From Syngnathus acus (taxonomy: Eukaryota; Chordata; Actinopteri; Syngnathiformes; Syngnathidae): 64,000 nucleotides of DNA. Numbering within the stretch: the stretch's first letter is position 1; each line of letters begins with the position of its first letter. The notes beneath the pieces were generated by a model that worked only from the letters and a program-made list of their open reading frames with translations, did no database searches and was not told where the DNA came from. The translations under genes were made by a program, and so were the position numbers. The DNA lies in contig NC_051098.1 of assembly GCF_901709675.1 (NCBI RefSeq), positions 5,158,000 through 5,221,999 on the forward strand, given 5' to 3'. Shown here in pieces: positions 36,340 to 47,522 of this stretch.

Positions 36340-36412
36340 TGGAGGATGCGGGCATCGATCCCGCTACCTCTCGCATGCTAAGCGAGCGCTCTACCATTTG
36401 AGCTAATCCCCC
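36340..36412 (-). tRNA. tRNA-Ala (AGC), copy 6
   Basis: Identical to copy 1. It belongs to the second 177-bp unit, which differs from the first at a single base seen in the spacer (cacgaa/catgaa). Confidence 0.96.
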
Positions 36413-36521
36413 TTGCTGGCTCGTTGTACCAGCCAGTCGACAAGGCAAATAATACTACTCCAGAACTTCAATTTGATAGCACTCTAAAAAGTGTATATCA
36501 CCAACCAAAACTTAAAAGGGT

Positions 36522-36594
36522 TGGAGGATGCGGGCATCGATCCCGCTACCTCTCGCATGCTAAGCGAGCGCTCTACCATTTGAGCTAATCCCCC
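36522..36594 (-). tRNA. tRNA-Ala (AGC), copy 7
   Basis: Identical to copy 1. The 3' flank has TTTT runs (CCCTTTTAAGTTTTGG on the minus strand), a weaker terminator. Confidence 0.95.
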
Positions 36595-36676
36595 TTGCTA
36601 CAGCTTCTTCGTAGCCAGACCACAAAGTAAATAATACCATTTTAGAAGTGCCACATCACCGATAAAATATAAAGTT

Positions 36677-36749
36677 TGGAGGATGCGGGCATCGATCCCG
36701 CTACCTCTCGCATGCTAAGCGAGCGCTCTACCATCTGAGCTAATCCCCC
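36677..36749 (-). tRNA. tRNA-Ala (AGC), copy 8, D-loop variant
   Basis: Differs from the other copies by one D-arm base, GCTCAGATGG in place of GCTCAAATGG, which leaves all stems intact. The 3' flank has only TTTATATTTT as a terminator. It is the copy nearest the p2ry6 promoter. Confidence 0.95.
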
Positions 36750-36836
36750 TTTATACTGTTCTCCGTGGCCTTACTAAACAAATCCTTATCGCTCTTTGCT
36801 CACCATGCGGATGCGTCACCAACTGTCTTATTTAGG

Positions 36837-37009
36837 CCAATCAAGTCGGGAGCTCGCCATAACATCGACCAATCAGCGCACGATATAGGTTTACTCCAAC
36901 GATTTCTGGCCAATCAGCACACGATCTCATTTTGCACATTTTACGGTGCACCTCCCGGAGGAAACATTCGGAGAAAGTCATCAGCAGTCATCGACAACTG
37001 TCTGTCAAG
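36837..37009 (+). promoter_or_regulatory. Three CCAAT boxes and 5' exon, probable p2ry6 promoter
   Basis: CCAAT occurs at 36837-36841, 36869-36873 and 36910-36914, each continued by CA (CCAATCA), 32 and 41 bp apart. It is followed by an exon-like stretch ending TCTGTCAAG at 37009 and a strong donor GTAAGC. Spaced CCAAT boxes of this kind are classic NF-Y promoters. The next gene downstream on this strand is p2ry6, so this is taken as its promoter and non-coding first exon. Confidence 0.55.
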
Positions 37010-37380
37010 GTAAGCATTATTCCTGTTTAACAACCAAATGTCTCAAGTGCATCTTGCATCTTGTTATCACGACATTTTAACTGTGGGGAAAACGCACCAC
37101 TCGTGAACGCGTACCTGTTGTCACAGTTATCATTATTTTACGTGTTTATGCTACTACCCCTAGGCTAAGAACTTGTTTATTATTTATTTATCATTATTTA
37201 TCAAATAAGCAAGCCTGCCTGCGCTAGCTGACAACTGCTGGTCTGTGCCATCCCCCAAAAGGTTTAACTGTAACATATTTGTTGGAGTGTAGATTTAAAA
37301 CTTTATATACGATAGTTTTATAATGTGTGTTCTTTTACATGGGAGCTGATTGGTGTGGAACACTTGTACAGTCACATTGT

Positions 37381-37695
37381 CATGGTTAACCCAGAGAATG
37401 GGGGTCGGCTGTTGGAACAAAGGGATGAGGAGGTGTAGCAGGATGAAGGATTAGTGGAGGAGGAATATGAAAACCTCAAAGAGCCCATCCTCCATGTCGC
37501 ATCCCAGTTCACAGCCAGAGCCCTCAGGCCATCAATCTGACCCCTCCAAACAAGAAAGGTCATTCATATATATTGTATTATATGATTGCAGGTTTAATCA
37601 GAGGGAGCACTCAGAAGCTGATGTCCTTAGACAAGGCCTTACTGGAGCTGGATGAGGCTCCCTCCACATCAGGGTCCAAGCATGAATTTTAGAAG
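37381..37695 (+). pseudogene. Decayed coding-like block of unknown origin
   Basis: One frame from ATGGTTAACCCAGAG reads MVNPENGGRLLEQRDEEV, stop, QDEGLVEEEYENLKEPIL and on to a second stop. After a 33-bp gap bordered by donor-like and acceptor-like sites, a further block reads STQKLMSLDKALLELDEAP and stops. The amino-acid texture is protein-like but broken by stops, and the gap is too short for an intron. The source gene was not recognised. It lies between the presumed p2ry6 5' exon and its coding exons. Confidence 0.3.
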
Positions 37696-38755
37696 ATCGA
37701 CAGCCTTGCGTGGAAATAAGTGAAAAGTCAAGTGCACGGGTGCATGCCCCGTTGGTCCAATCACGTCGCTGTTGGTAAGACGACACGACAGGGAGTGGAA
37801 TTGATTCCCGCATTCTCCAGCCCATCTTTTGCCAATTGTATTGAGACACATAAGTTGAATGTGGGGCAACAGACCGCTTTTACTGGGCCTCATTCAATTG
37901 GCACAGAAGTGGGTCTTGTTTTTCCTTTGCTTTCTAATCTTCATGTGAGGACTTGCATGGAACAGAAAGCCGTTTCATGTTTTCGCTTCTCTTTTCTTGT
38001 GAAAAACTGGTGAAACCAGAACGATGCCAAAATGAGGTTCTTTCAGGATAGAGATCAGACCTTTAGTTTCATGTTACTGCTTTTCATTACCGTGGTGACA
38101 GGAGAACTTCACTTTGGATGGAACAGAACAAACTACTTAACTTTCACCTTGATTTTATTTTACACTTGTGCAAAATGATAGTGTGGATTGTATTTGGAAA
38201 GCACTGAAGTAGATGAAGTAATATTAATATATCTATAAAAAAAAAAGAAATTAACAGAATAGTGATTTCAATTGTTTTTTATTTTGCCAGAAAGGCTTGA
38301 TCATGCCCGTTCTCAAAAATGGTTCTTAACAGGACTTAGTGAATCATTGTCTACTTTATGGCTCAGTGCAGAGACATGTTCTAGAGTCCACTGGCACACT
38401 TCCCTAACTCAGGAATTACGAAATTGCATTCCGAGAAACGTCAAACACATCGCCACGGACATCGACACGTACACACACGCGCACACACACACTTCCAAAT
38501 CGCAGACACAGTGTAGGCATGCTTGCACGTGTGCAATCTTTTTGAATTGTGAAATATACTTCTGAATCATTGTCTGAAGAGAGTTGATCTGTCAGTGTTT
38601 TGAAATTATTGACACTGCTAAGCCGTTTTGTCACATAACAGAGTACAAATATTTTGTTACTCACACTAAGTAAACGTTTCATATATCTGTATGGTTATTT
38701 ATATTCCTACTGCAGGAAGATAAATGACTGTTTGTCTTTGTCTCTTGTCCAGGAT

Positions 38756-39964
38756 ATGAAGATGCCATATTCTGTTGAATCCCTCACAGCTGAAAGTCTG
38801 ACCTCCAAAACCTTCACCCTGGGTGTCTTCAACATAAGTGTCCAGCCCACAGATCAAAAGACAGCTGTCGCCCTGCTGGCCGTCATCGCTAATGTCAGCC
38901 GACAAGGAGTCCCACATTGCACTTACAAGGAGGACTTCAAACGTATCCTCCTTCCGGCCGTGTACACATTTGTCTTCCTGCTGGGCCTCCCGCTGAACTT
39001 TTTCGTCATACTAAAGATATGGAGGAGGCGGCCCGGTCTGTCCCGCAACAACATCTTCATGCTCAACTTGGCCATCGCCGACTTCCTGTACGTGACATCA
39101 CTTCCCCTGCTCATCTATAACTATGGGAGTCATGATTACTGGCCCTTTGGCGAGTTTGCCTGCAAACTAGTCCGGTTTCAGTTCTACAGGTGAGGTTCAT
39201 GTTATTAGAAGACGTGCGAAAAAAACGAGTCCGTTGTTGTTTGCTGGTTTCAGAGTCAAATATAATGTCGTTTTTTTTCTTCTTATAACAGTAACCTTCA
39301 CGGCGGCATCCTCTTCCTCACCTGCATCAGTGTGCACCGCTATATCGGCATCTGTCATCCACTGGCCGTGTGGCACAAGGAAGGCGGCCGGAGGCTGGCG
39401 TGGCTCATTTGCGGAGCGGTGTGGCTGGTGGTGGCCCTCCTCTGCGCGCCCACATTTCATTTTGCCTCAACGGGGATCCAACGCAACCGCACCGTCTGTT
39501 ACGATTTAAGCACGCCAAAGCAGTCGGTGCACTACTATCCATACGGCATGGCCCTCACCTGTATCGGCTTCCTCTTGCCTTTTATGGGCGTGATGATGTG
39601 CTACTGTAGAATGGCCTACGTCTTGTGCCTCCCCGTTTCCTACCGATGCGTCAATGTACAGACAAGGGACAAACGCGACAGGGCGGTGAAAATGATCATT
39701 GTGGTGGCGGCTGCTTTCTGCATCAGCTTCCTGCCCTTTCACCTCACCAAGACTTTGTACCTGGTTATGCGCACGCTGCCCAGTGTGTCCTGCGAGATCA
39801 GAAACCTCTTTTCTATCATCTATAAGAGCACCAGACCGTTTGCCAGTATGAATAGTGTTCTGGACCCCATTCTTTTCTACTTCACTCAGCCACGGTACAG
39901 ACAGAGCACCAAACGTTTTGTTCTCAGAGTCACCACCCTCAGGCATAATGATAGAACTGCATGA
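38756..39964 (+). CDS. p2ry6: P2Y6-type nucleotide receptor (GPCR)
   Basis: Seven-transmembrane purinergic receptor; mammalian P2Y6 responds to UDP and couples through Gq. Two coding exons, 38756-39189 and 39292-39964, joined across a 102-nt intron in phase 2: 368 residues. Seen: two N-glycosylation sites near the N-terminus (NIS at 26, NVS at 46), TM2 LNLAIADFLYVTSLPLLIYN, WPFGEFACKLVRF before TM3, HRYIGICHPLAVWHKEGGRR (H-R-Y in place of D-R-Y), GIQRNRTVCYDLS in loop 2, HYYPYGMALTCIGFLLPF, AAAFCISFLPFHLTKTLYLV in TM6, and SVLDPILFYFTQPRY in TM7. These match P2RY6 rather than P2RY2/P2RY4. The N-terminus before CTYKEDFK is about 40 residues longer than in human. The acceptor at 38752 lies three bases before the ATG. 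Confidence 0.93.
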
Positions 39965-41513
39965 GTCAACATTATTTCCATATCTTGTGTCTTACATGTG
40001 TAAAATAGTGTAACTCGCTTTAGTGATAGAATTTTATTTTTACGAGTCAAATCACTGTAAATGCCATATGGTCAGTTGAAATGAAATAATGCACTAGGCT
40101 GAAGCCTGTTTTTGTATCGAATATCTTTTTTATATGTATGTATGTATATTATATGTATGTATATTTCCTTGTTAATGAGCGCTGTGAATTTCATACTGGA
40201 TGAAGTGGTTCGAGTAGAGCATGTCAGTTGCATTTTTGGAAGATTGTAAATTCCAGCAACACGTTGGTGGATATTGTGGAACCTAGACTATATTGTTCAG
40301 TATTATGTTATCTTTAGCAATATTGGTTGGATGGTTTTGAGGTTCTGCCTGTTTTGATCTTGCCTTTGCTCCACTAGGTAGCATTAGTGTCCTTTCGTTT
40401 GGACGTGTAAGAACCATACCAGTGTACTGTATTTGTTGTACGATGCTGTGACATTGCACAAGAATAAGTTGTGTTGACCTGTGTGTGTTTACTTTTTGCG
40501 ATATTAACTTTTGTGGGGTTTTTTCATGTGTCTTATGAGTGTTCAGAACAGTGCCAAAACAGCCTATATGTATAACATGGAATAACCTTGAGCTAGCATC
40601 AGCAATAGAATTCTATTTTTGTTTTAAGGGAGTTAAATATGATGCTATTGTTTTATTTGTGAAAAGTTTTTTGGGAGCTTGGCACACTGGTTAAACCTGT
40701 CACTTGGATTTTTTTATTTATTATGAGTAATTTTTTAAATCTCTCTGTCATGCTCAAGATTAGCCTGTAGAGGTCCATATAGCCCTAGTTAACCAGGTGA
40801 CAGTGTGTAAATTCCCCTTCAGAACAAAACACTGCGTAAAGTAGACAACTTTATGGGGAGTACCACAGAGGCCTTATTGTGGAGGAGTGAAAAGGGATTG
40901 TGAAGGCTGCCAATTTAACACAATCATCTTTGAGCTGCAGATATGTTTACCTGGAGTGGTGCACAAAAGAGATGCACGGATTTACTGTTGATTGAAGCAA
41001 AAATTGGACAGTGTTGCCTTTGTTCTGCCAATTAGCGCAATGCTTCTGCGGTTACTGCAGTGCATCCAGTCCCTTCTTATCAAAAATAGTTAGTTGGGTG
41101 GGGGCGTGGGGGGGTTTCCTCTCTATCCCCGAGGGGGTTATGACAGCCCCTATCCCCTAGTCCCGCCCACTCCCTTTTGCCCTATCTCAGGCATTAACAT
41201 GTACAAAAAAAAACACAAGTCACGGAAATCCAAATAATGCCTAAATAGGGATCCACAAACAGTTTTGGGGAAAGAGCAGAGATGCGAGGGTGACCAGATT
41301 AATGGGCACACGTTTAGCCAACAATTAAGCGTTGGTGAGCATAAAAAAGTTCGACTATGGAATCGCCAACATGTGAGTTTTAACAACAACGGAGCAACCT
41401 GTGTTTTTCAGAATTGGATCAAAGTTGTTTCCTTTAGGCTGCGAGATGCAAATGGATTTTTATTCAAAAAGGATGCAGCGTGCAGCATGACACAACAAAG
41501 ACAACTATGAACA
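39965..41513. other. p2ry6 3'UTR and arhgef17 upstream region
   Basis: AT-rich with short TATG repeats at 40130-40165. No canonical AATAAA was found near the p2ry6 stop. The last few hundred bases presumably hold the arhgef17 promoter and 5'UTR, but no clear core element was identified. Confidence 0.5.
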
Positions 41514-44500
41514 ATGGCAGAGAGACACAAGAGGAGTGCACCGGTGTACCGCAGCGTCTCTTTTAAGAACTCGTGGGGCGCCAACAAAAGTGAGGAGCAA
41601 GAAGACAAAAGTGAGGATTTGGAGGCAGTCGGTGGCTCTCTTCCTCTGGAGCCTAGCGGGGCAGAAGAGCGTCATGTCAGTGCGTCAAGCAAAGTTTCCA
41701 AAATCTCTGCCACCACAACCACCGAGACCGCAGAGCCAAAGAAAGCCTCCTCCGCCCCTCTCTCCTCCATTTCTCCCTCTATCCGCCAGCTCACCGAGAA
41801 ATTCAGCTGCAGCAGTGGTAGAAGTGGGGGAGGAGGAGGCTCCGAGAGGACCCACAACGCCTGGCCGGGAGACCTTGCAGCGGTGTCGCGTAGGGGCAGG
41901 ACACTTCCCCGCATCAGAGCCTCCAGGAGGAGCAGTTCTCTGTCTCGGCTGTCATTGCACCAGGACGGCGTTGCAACATTCTTCCCGGACAACAAGTCTT
42001 TTTTGGACAAAGTGCAAAAGTTTAACTCCAGCACGGACTCTGTGTCTGGGTCGGACTCTGAGAGAAGTAAAAGGCGGACTTGTGCAGTAACAACGAACGA
42101 CAACACTGGTAAGAAAGAATCTTGTTGCACATCTGATCCCCAAAAAACTTGTATTATCAATGATGAAGAGGACGTCACGATTCGTGGAACTTGTAAAGCT
42201 CACAGAACTTACCTATCTACGCATTGCAATGAATTTATTTCATTGCATTCTGATAAATGGCCCAGTGTGACCAAAATCAGACAACTTTTTGATGAGAGAC
42301 AAAAGCAAGGGCAGTCTTTAAATCAGGCTGGTAAATGTGATTTAGGCCAGCAAAGTAAACCCGAACGTTGTCACCTTTTGGATAAAAGCAGCAAACTTCC
42401 CTTCACTTCATCTAATGAAGCCAGAAGTCCATGTTCGTCCGAGGCGAGCTTAGTTGAAGGACAGAGCCCAAACAGCACTGCTGTCGAACAGACACTTTGT
42501 GACACTATGGACTTGCATTCCAACATCTACGAGCAGCAGTATGCACTTGGTGAGAAGAAATCAGGTTATTGTAATAGCATTCATAGTTGTTCTCAGGTTT
42601 GCCGTGATCAAAAAAGTAGCTCATCTCCATTCAGATCTCACAGCCCCAGCTCTGAGGCAGAGGCTTACCCTAAAACTCCCACACTGATCGAGGTCACCCC
42701 TGACCCCCACGATGACCTTCAGACCTCTGCTACTACTTCTCAGAGCGGTTTGGTCAACCAGGACGCCTCCTTCTGTGCCTCCTTCCTTCAGGAGCCGAGA
42801 GTGAGGGAGAGAAGGGTTAGTCAGGGGGTCGGGCTGGCGAGGGATAGTTTACATTCCTCACATAGCTCCTCTACAGCTCCTGCCTCTCCCCCTTTATTCC
42901 CCCTCCGTGCTCCAGCTCCAGATAAAGCCAATACCTCTTCGCCTGTAGCTCCCTCCTCAGCCCCTGCCAGAGTTGACTCTCTTCGAAGTTCCCGCTGGAG
43001 GTTTAGCTCTGGAGATGAAGAGGAGGAGCATATCAGGAGAAAAAGAGGAGGCTGGAGTGGCCCCTCTCATCCTTTTGTTGGCCTCAGTGGAGGAGAGAGG
43101 GGCACCACAGAGCGAGGTGACAGTTATTTGTTACGCACTAAAAATGGCTGGTGGAGTGCAAAGGGCTTTGGTCGGTCTTCTGGCAGTGAAGAGGAGAGTC
43201 ATGGTTCTTTAGGACCGTCCAGTAGGGAGGCTGTGCGACGCCGCTCTCTGAGAAAGAAGAAGCGGTTCTGTGGCGGTGCTTTAGCGACAGGCCGTGATGA
43301 TTATAACGATCGTGATGGCGAATCAGACGACAGCGACAGCGAGCCCTCTCTGACCATGGAGCATTTGGATAGGCCTCGCCATGCCACAGGAGGAGAGCTA
43401 CTGCCAAGAGTATCACGGAGCCACTCTGCAAGAGAACCAAATTTTCATAGTAACAGAGCCAGGGTGCAGCAGCAATGGGAGCGCATCTCTTCACCTGCAG
43501 TAGCGCCATCTACAACACTTCCCGGTGTGTCTCGAGTATCAAAGGTCAACATCCCCTCTTTTGGCTCCCGTTATAGCAGTCGATATTCCAGCACTGAGAC
43601 ATTGAAGGTGGAAGACCGAGCTAGCTGCACCAACTGTGGAACAAACAAGATTTTGAACACTGGTGAGGACAACACTGCCAGAAATGCCTCTTCTTCTATG
43701 CTGAGTAAAACATACTATGGGAATTCTACCATGTACCGTTCCCCTAGCTTTGGACACGGGGATAATTTTCCTCGTACCCAAGTCCGGACTCGCTCCAAGA
43801 TTGTGCCCACAGTCACTTCTACTTCTGTGGTCCTTGCGAGAGAAGGTCAATTAACTGAGGCTGTGAGATTACAGCAAACAGCAGGAGGGGATGAGGCAGA
43901 TGTTAAAAATGGAATATCCAAGTCCAATCCTGATATCACAACAGAAACAATGAGCATGCTAAATTTTCTGAAATCAGACTTATCAGAGCTGAAGGTGCGG
44001 AAAACTAATGAGAAAGACAAATGCGGATTGGGGCCGCAGAGTCACATTGGGACCTTATTACCCTCTGGTCGTCGCTTGTCCCTAAAAGACTTGACAGCAA
44101 CTCTGCGGCGTGCAAAATCCTTCACGTATTCTGGTAAGTCCCCGACAACCGCACGTTATTACCTGGCAGGTGGTACAACAAAAAGAAGCACCTCAGAGCA
44201 ACAGTTAGACCTGAGTAGAGACAAGACTGGAGCCAGGGTGTCCCTATCGGACAGGGAAGTAGAAAGCGATGGAGGTGACTTTAGGCTTGGAAGTGGACCA
44301 AGGTTGTTGGATTATGGATATGATGATGACGACGACAAGGAAGTGGTGCCCACACCATTGCAAGAAAGGTATGTGCAGGAAGCTAGGCAGGTTATTGAGG
44401 ATATCTGCCAGATGGGCACCAGAGAAGATGATGATATTGATATGAAACGTGTGAATGATTTTGAAGATGAATGTTTTACAATCACCAAAAAAGATGAAGA

Positions 44501-46469
44501 GAAGACAAAAGTAATAAGTAGTGAAGGTGAGGTAGAAACAAACCAAGGGGCTGAGTTTAAGACCACACCGGGAAAAGATAAACATGAGAGGGAGAGCGAG
44601 ATTGGGGAGAGGGAGAAGAGAGAGAGGGATGGACAAAGTATGCAGCTGGAGAAGCTAAACAGTAGGGATACAGACTACCAGAAGAAGGTGCAGAGACAGA
44701 ACAGAGAGACGGCGAGGACGTTACAGAAAGGGGATTCGGAAGAAAGTGTGTGCTATGACCGCTCTGTGGATGAACTTTCAGGCCACGAGTCTAGTTTAAC
44801 AGATGAAGGGATTGTAACAGAGCCAGAGATTGGCCCCAGTGACCCCTCTGAGAGGGTTTTCTTGGAGTCAGGAGGGGTTAATTTGGGGTCATGCATTGCT
44901 CGGGATGTACTAGGGCAGCCTGTCACCATATGGAAACAATCAGCGCTCCATGAAGAGAAAGGGCTTAAGAAGGAAAGAGAGGAAATGATGGAGAACAACA
45001 CTGGCTGTACGAATCGGCTGAATGAAGTCAGCATACCTCCCTCCTTGCCTCACTCCTCCTGTCTGGAAGACAACTGTGTCGACACTTCCAATGATGCAAC
45101 CACCCAGAGCAGCGCTGTACCGCAGGCATCGACTGGTACTCCGGGAGGCCTTGAAGCACCTGCGACTCCAAGTGCTGTTCGTCGAAGACGCAAGTTCTCC
45201 CCTCCTGGTAACATTAACGCACCCTCAGAGGTTAGTAACAGTACCGCAGACTCAACAACCGCCGCTGATGCTAATGGAGAGTCAACAGTCTATCGCTCCC
45301 TAAGTGATCCTATGCCTCAGAGACGCTCTTCTGTGGCAGAGGAAGAACATTTTTCTTCTGTTGACAGCAACCTTTTAGGATCGCTTGCTCTCAAAGGTGG
45401 AGGTCCGCCAGAGACCCCTTCTATACCCACCTTATCAGAATACCAGGGAAGTGTGGCGAGTGACTTGTCTGGATACAGTGATGGCGGACTTTGGGAAGAG
45501 GTCGTTGGCGACTACGGTAGCGTGATCAGGAGCATTGTAGCTGAGCCAAGAGCCATGGACAGACTGATGAATGACGATCATGGAAATGGCAAAGCTCCCA
45601 AGAAAAAATCATTTAGTGACCCCAGTCGACGTAGTGATACATCTTTGCTTTCCCATAATGACTCTCAGTTTAAAGCTCAGTCCGCCAGCGCTAGACCAAT
45701 CAATGAGCTGGATCAGTCAGGCGCGATCCCACCTTCCAGCAGCGAGCCAATCCTGAACAAGCATAAAGAAAAAGCGTGGGATGTCGAGGTTCAGCCTAAA
45801 GAGGACTTAACCACACAGTTAAATGATTGTCACCATGGAAATAGCAATACTGATATCAAGGAGACTGTCAATCCAACCCACGAGAACATTGTTGTAGATC
45901 AAGGTGGAGAAAAAGCAGAGGAGACAAGAAGGTTTAATTTTGACCTCAAGCTTGCTGAAGCTTTATCTCCCAGAGCAATTCGACGATCCCCGAGAAAGCG
46001 CCCAAACAGATTGGCTAAATTTTTTTCTCACGAAGACCCCTTTGAGCCCCCAGAACTAGATGAGCAAGATGGTCACCGTGATGAATCTGCGCTCACTCCT
46101 CCTCTTCCCTCATCCAGACCAAAGACCATAACTAAACATGTAAGACATGCCAGCGAGCCTGCCACGTTTATACCCATCTCACCACCACCACCACGACCAC
46201 AGCCTTTCAAGGAAGGGAGCAGTCTCTCACACCAACCTACTGGAGGTTCTACAGCCCTGAGTAAAATCCCAGTAGACAAGCTTCCATCTCTGGAGGATGT
46301 GACCCATCTTAGCACCCCTGAAAGAGACACAGACGGTCCAGGGCCTCTCCCTGGGACTCGGGATGGGGCCAGCGAGATCTTCGCCAGTCAAACTACAGGA
46401 GCTGTATCACAGAAGGGTTTGGACCATGCTCCGTCTACATCAGCCACCCAGAGGACCAAGCCTAGAGTG
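41514..46469 (+). CDS. arhgef17: ARHGEF17 (TEM4/p164-RhoGEF), giant first coding exon
   Basis: Rho guanine-nucleotide exchange factor; the N-terminal half is a long disordered region that in human TEM4 binds actin. The exon is 4956 nt, open throughout, 1652 residues, ending CCTAGAGTG before donor GTAAGT in phase 0. The DH and later domains are outside the window. Conserved boxes shared with human, in order (approximate residue): YRSVSFK 12, SIRQLTEKF 87, WPSVTKIRQLF 247, SRYSSTETLK 688, MYRSPSFG 740, SNPDITTETMSMLNFLKSDL 803, LKDLTATLRRAKSFTYSGK 856, YVQEARQV 952, LSGHESSLTDEGI 1087, YRSLSDPMPQR 1259, KAPKKKSFSDPSRR 1360, PSSSEPIL 1407, DLKLAEALSPRAIRR 1477, HVRHASEPATFIPI 1541, PSLEDV near the end. 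The human region is about 1100 residues, so the fish linkers are expanded. Start ATG 41514 gives MAERHKRSAPVYRSVSFK. Confidence 0.95.
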
Positions 46470-47010
46470 GTAAGTTCATATTTATTTAATTTTGCTGTTG
46501 TAGTATACCTTTGACATACACCTTCATATTCAAAAAACATTTTGGAGTTTGAGTTTCTGGCATGCTTTGACAACAACCTCTCACATAGAAGAGAGGAAAT
46601 TAATCACAGTTGGGTATTTTGACCACAGAGGAATTACACATTACTTGTCACATAAATGCGTTTGAACAGTCCGTAATGTTATCTGGAACATTTGGTGCTT
46701 TCTTACACTTACAGCTTACAAGTGTGCATGTACTTTTGGCAAGTTGTACCGTCGTGAATTACGTGTCATATGGTTTGTGGAAGAGTGCATTTGCAAGACT
46801 ACCATTACCATTACGTTCTGAGATGTGTTCAACAAACATCAGAGGATGTTATTGGTTTGATTAAACAAATGTCAGAAAGACGGCATTAAGAAGCGGGCCA
46901 AGGCAGTCAAGTGCATGGGTCTGTTCATCTTTATTTGTTCCATCCAGTGTGGATTCTAGCCAGCCAAAGAGAAAGAGAGGACTACCACTCAGAGAATAGT
47001 TTTTTTGTAT

Positions 47011-47108
47011 TTCAATGCTAAATGCTTTTATCATCTGACTCAATGGACTCAATGAGAGAGGACTCAATGAGCAGTACAGTACCCTTCAATGCTAAATGCT
47101 TTTATCAT
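47011..47108. repeat. Direct repeat of 24 bp, 74 bp apart
   Basis: TTCAATGCTAAATGCTTTTA followed by TCAT occurs at 47011-47034 and 47085-47108. Between them GGACTCAATGA is also repeated. This is a small local duplication with no known role. Confidence 0.75.
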
Positions 47109-47482
47109 ATCTTACAGTGTAAAGATGCTTAGCCAGACTGGATGCCAATACAAAAATGAACAGTATTTCTCTTATGTAATGCCACAAAGGTGTTCAAAGC
47201 AGTTCTTGAATTGGCTTTGCGTAAATTGTGACGGAAGTATCTAAGGAGTGTATATTTAAGTGTCTGGATTTTTACTTTGCATTTGTTGGGGGGTGGAATA
47301 GTCAGCACTTGCTGGCTGTTTTCTTAGGTTGCTTTCCTCATCCAATGTTGTTGCCGTAGTGACCGAAGCAGTAGCTGGTGAGTGACCTCGGCCTGCAGGA
47401 AATGGATTTAGGAAAATAGGAAGTTGTTGTGGTTACAGAAGTGTTAGATGATGTCCATTACTACTGGCTGGCGGGAGCACAT

Positions 47483-47522
47483 TGTGTGTGTGTGTGTGTG
47501 TGCGTGCGTGTGTGTGTGTGTG
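47483..47522. repeat. (TG)n microsatellite
   Basis: About 20 TG units with two interruptions by CG. Confidence 0.95.

Larger units (their letters stand above)
36059..36412. repeat. Tandem duplication of a 177-bp spacer-plus-tRNA unit
   Basis: 36059-36235 and 36236-36412 are near-identical over their full length, one difference being seen. Each holds one tRNA-Ala gene and its spacer. This is direct evidence that the array grew by unequal exchange or slippage, recently for this pair. Parts of the same spacer (ATAATACCACTC..., AAAAAGTGTATATCACC) recur around the other copies. Confidence 0.92.

Noticed and set aside
35348-36749. Regularly spaced identical repeats resembling a CRISPR array
   Set aside because: Each 73-nt repeat folds as tRNA-Ala with G3-U70 and anticodon AGC, the spacers are related to each other, and the surroundings are vertebrate genes.
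38756-39964. P2RY2 or P2RY4 as the identity of the GPCR
   Set aside because: The blocks GICHPLAVWHKEGGRR and STGIQRNRTVCYDLS match P2Y6, and the neighbour arhgef17 supports p2ry6.
41672-42178. Long minus-strand ORFs within arhgef17 (also 43138-43509, 44244-44636, 45022-45303)
   Set aside because: They are shadows of the 1652-codon open exon. The + frame has clear conserved ARHGEF17 motifs; these do not.
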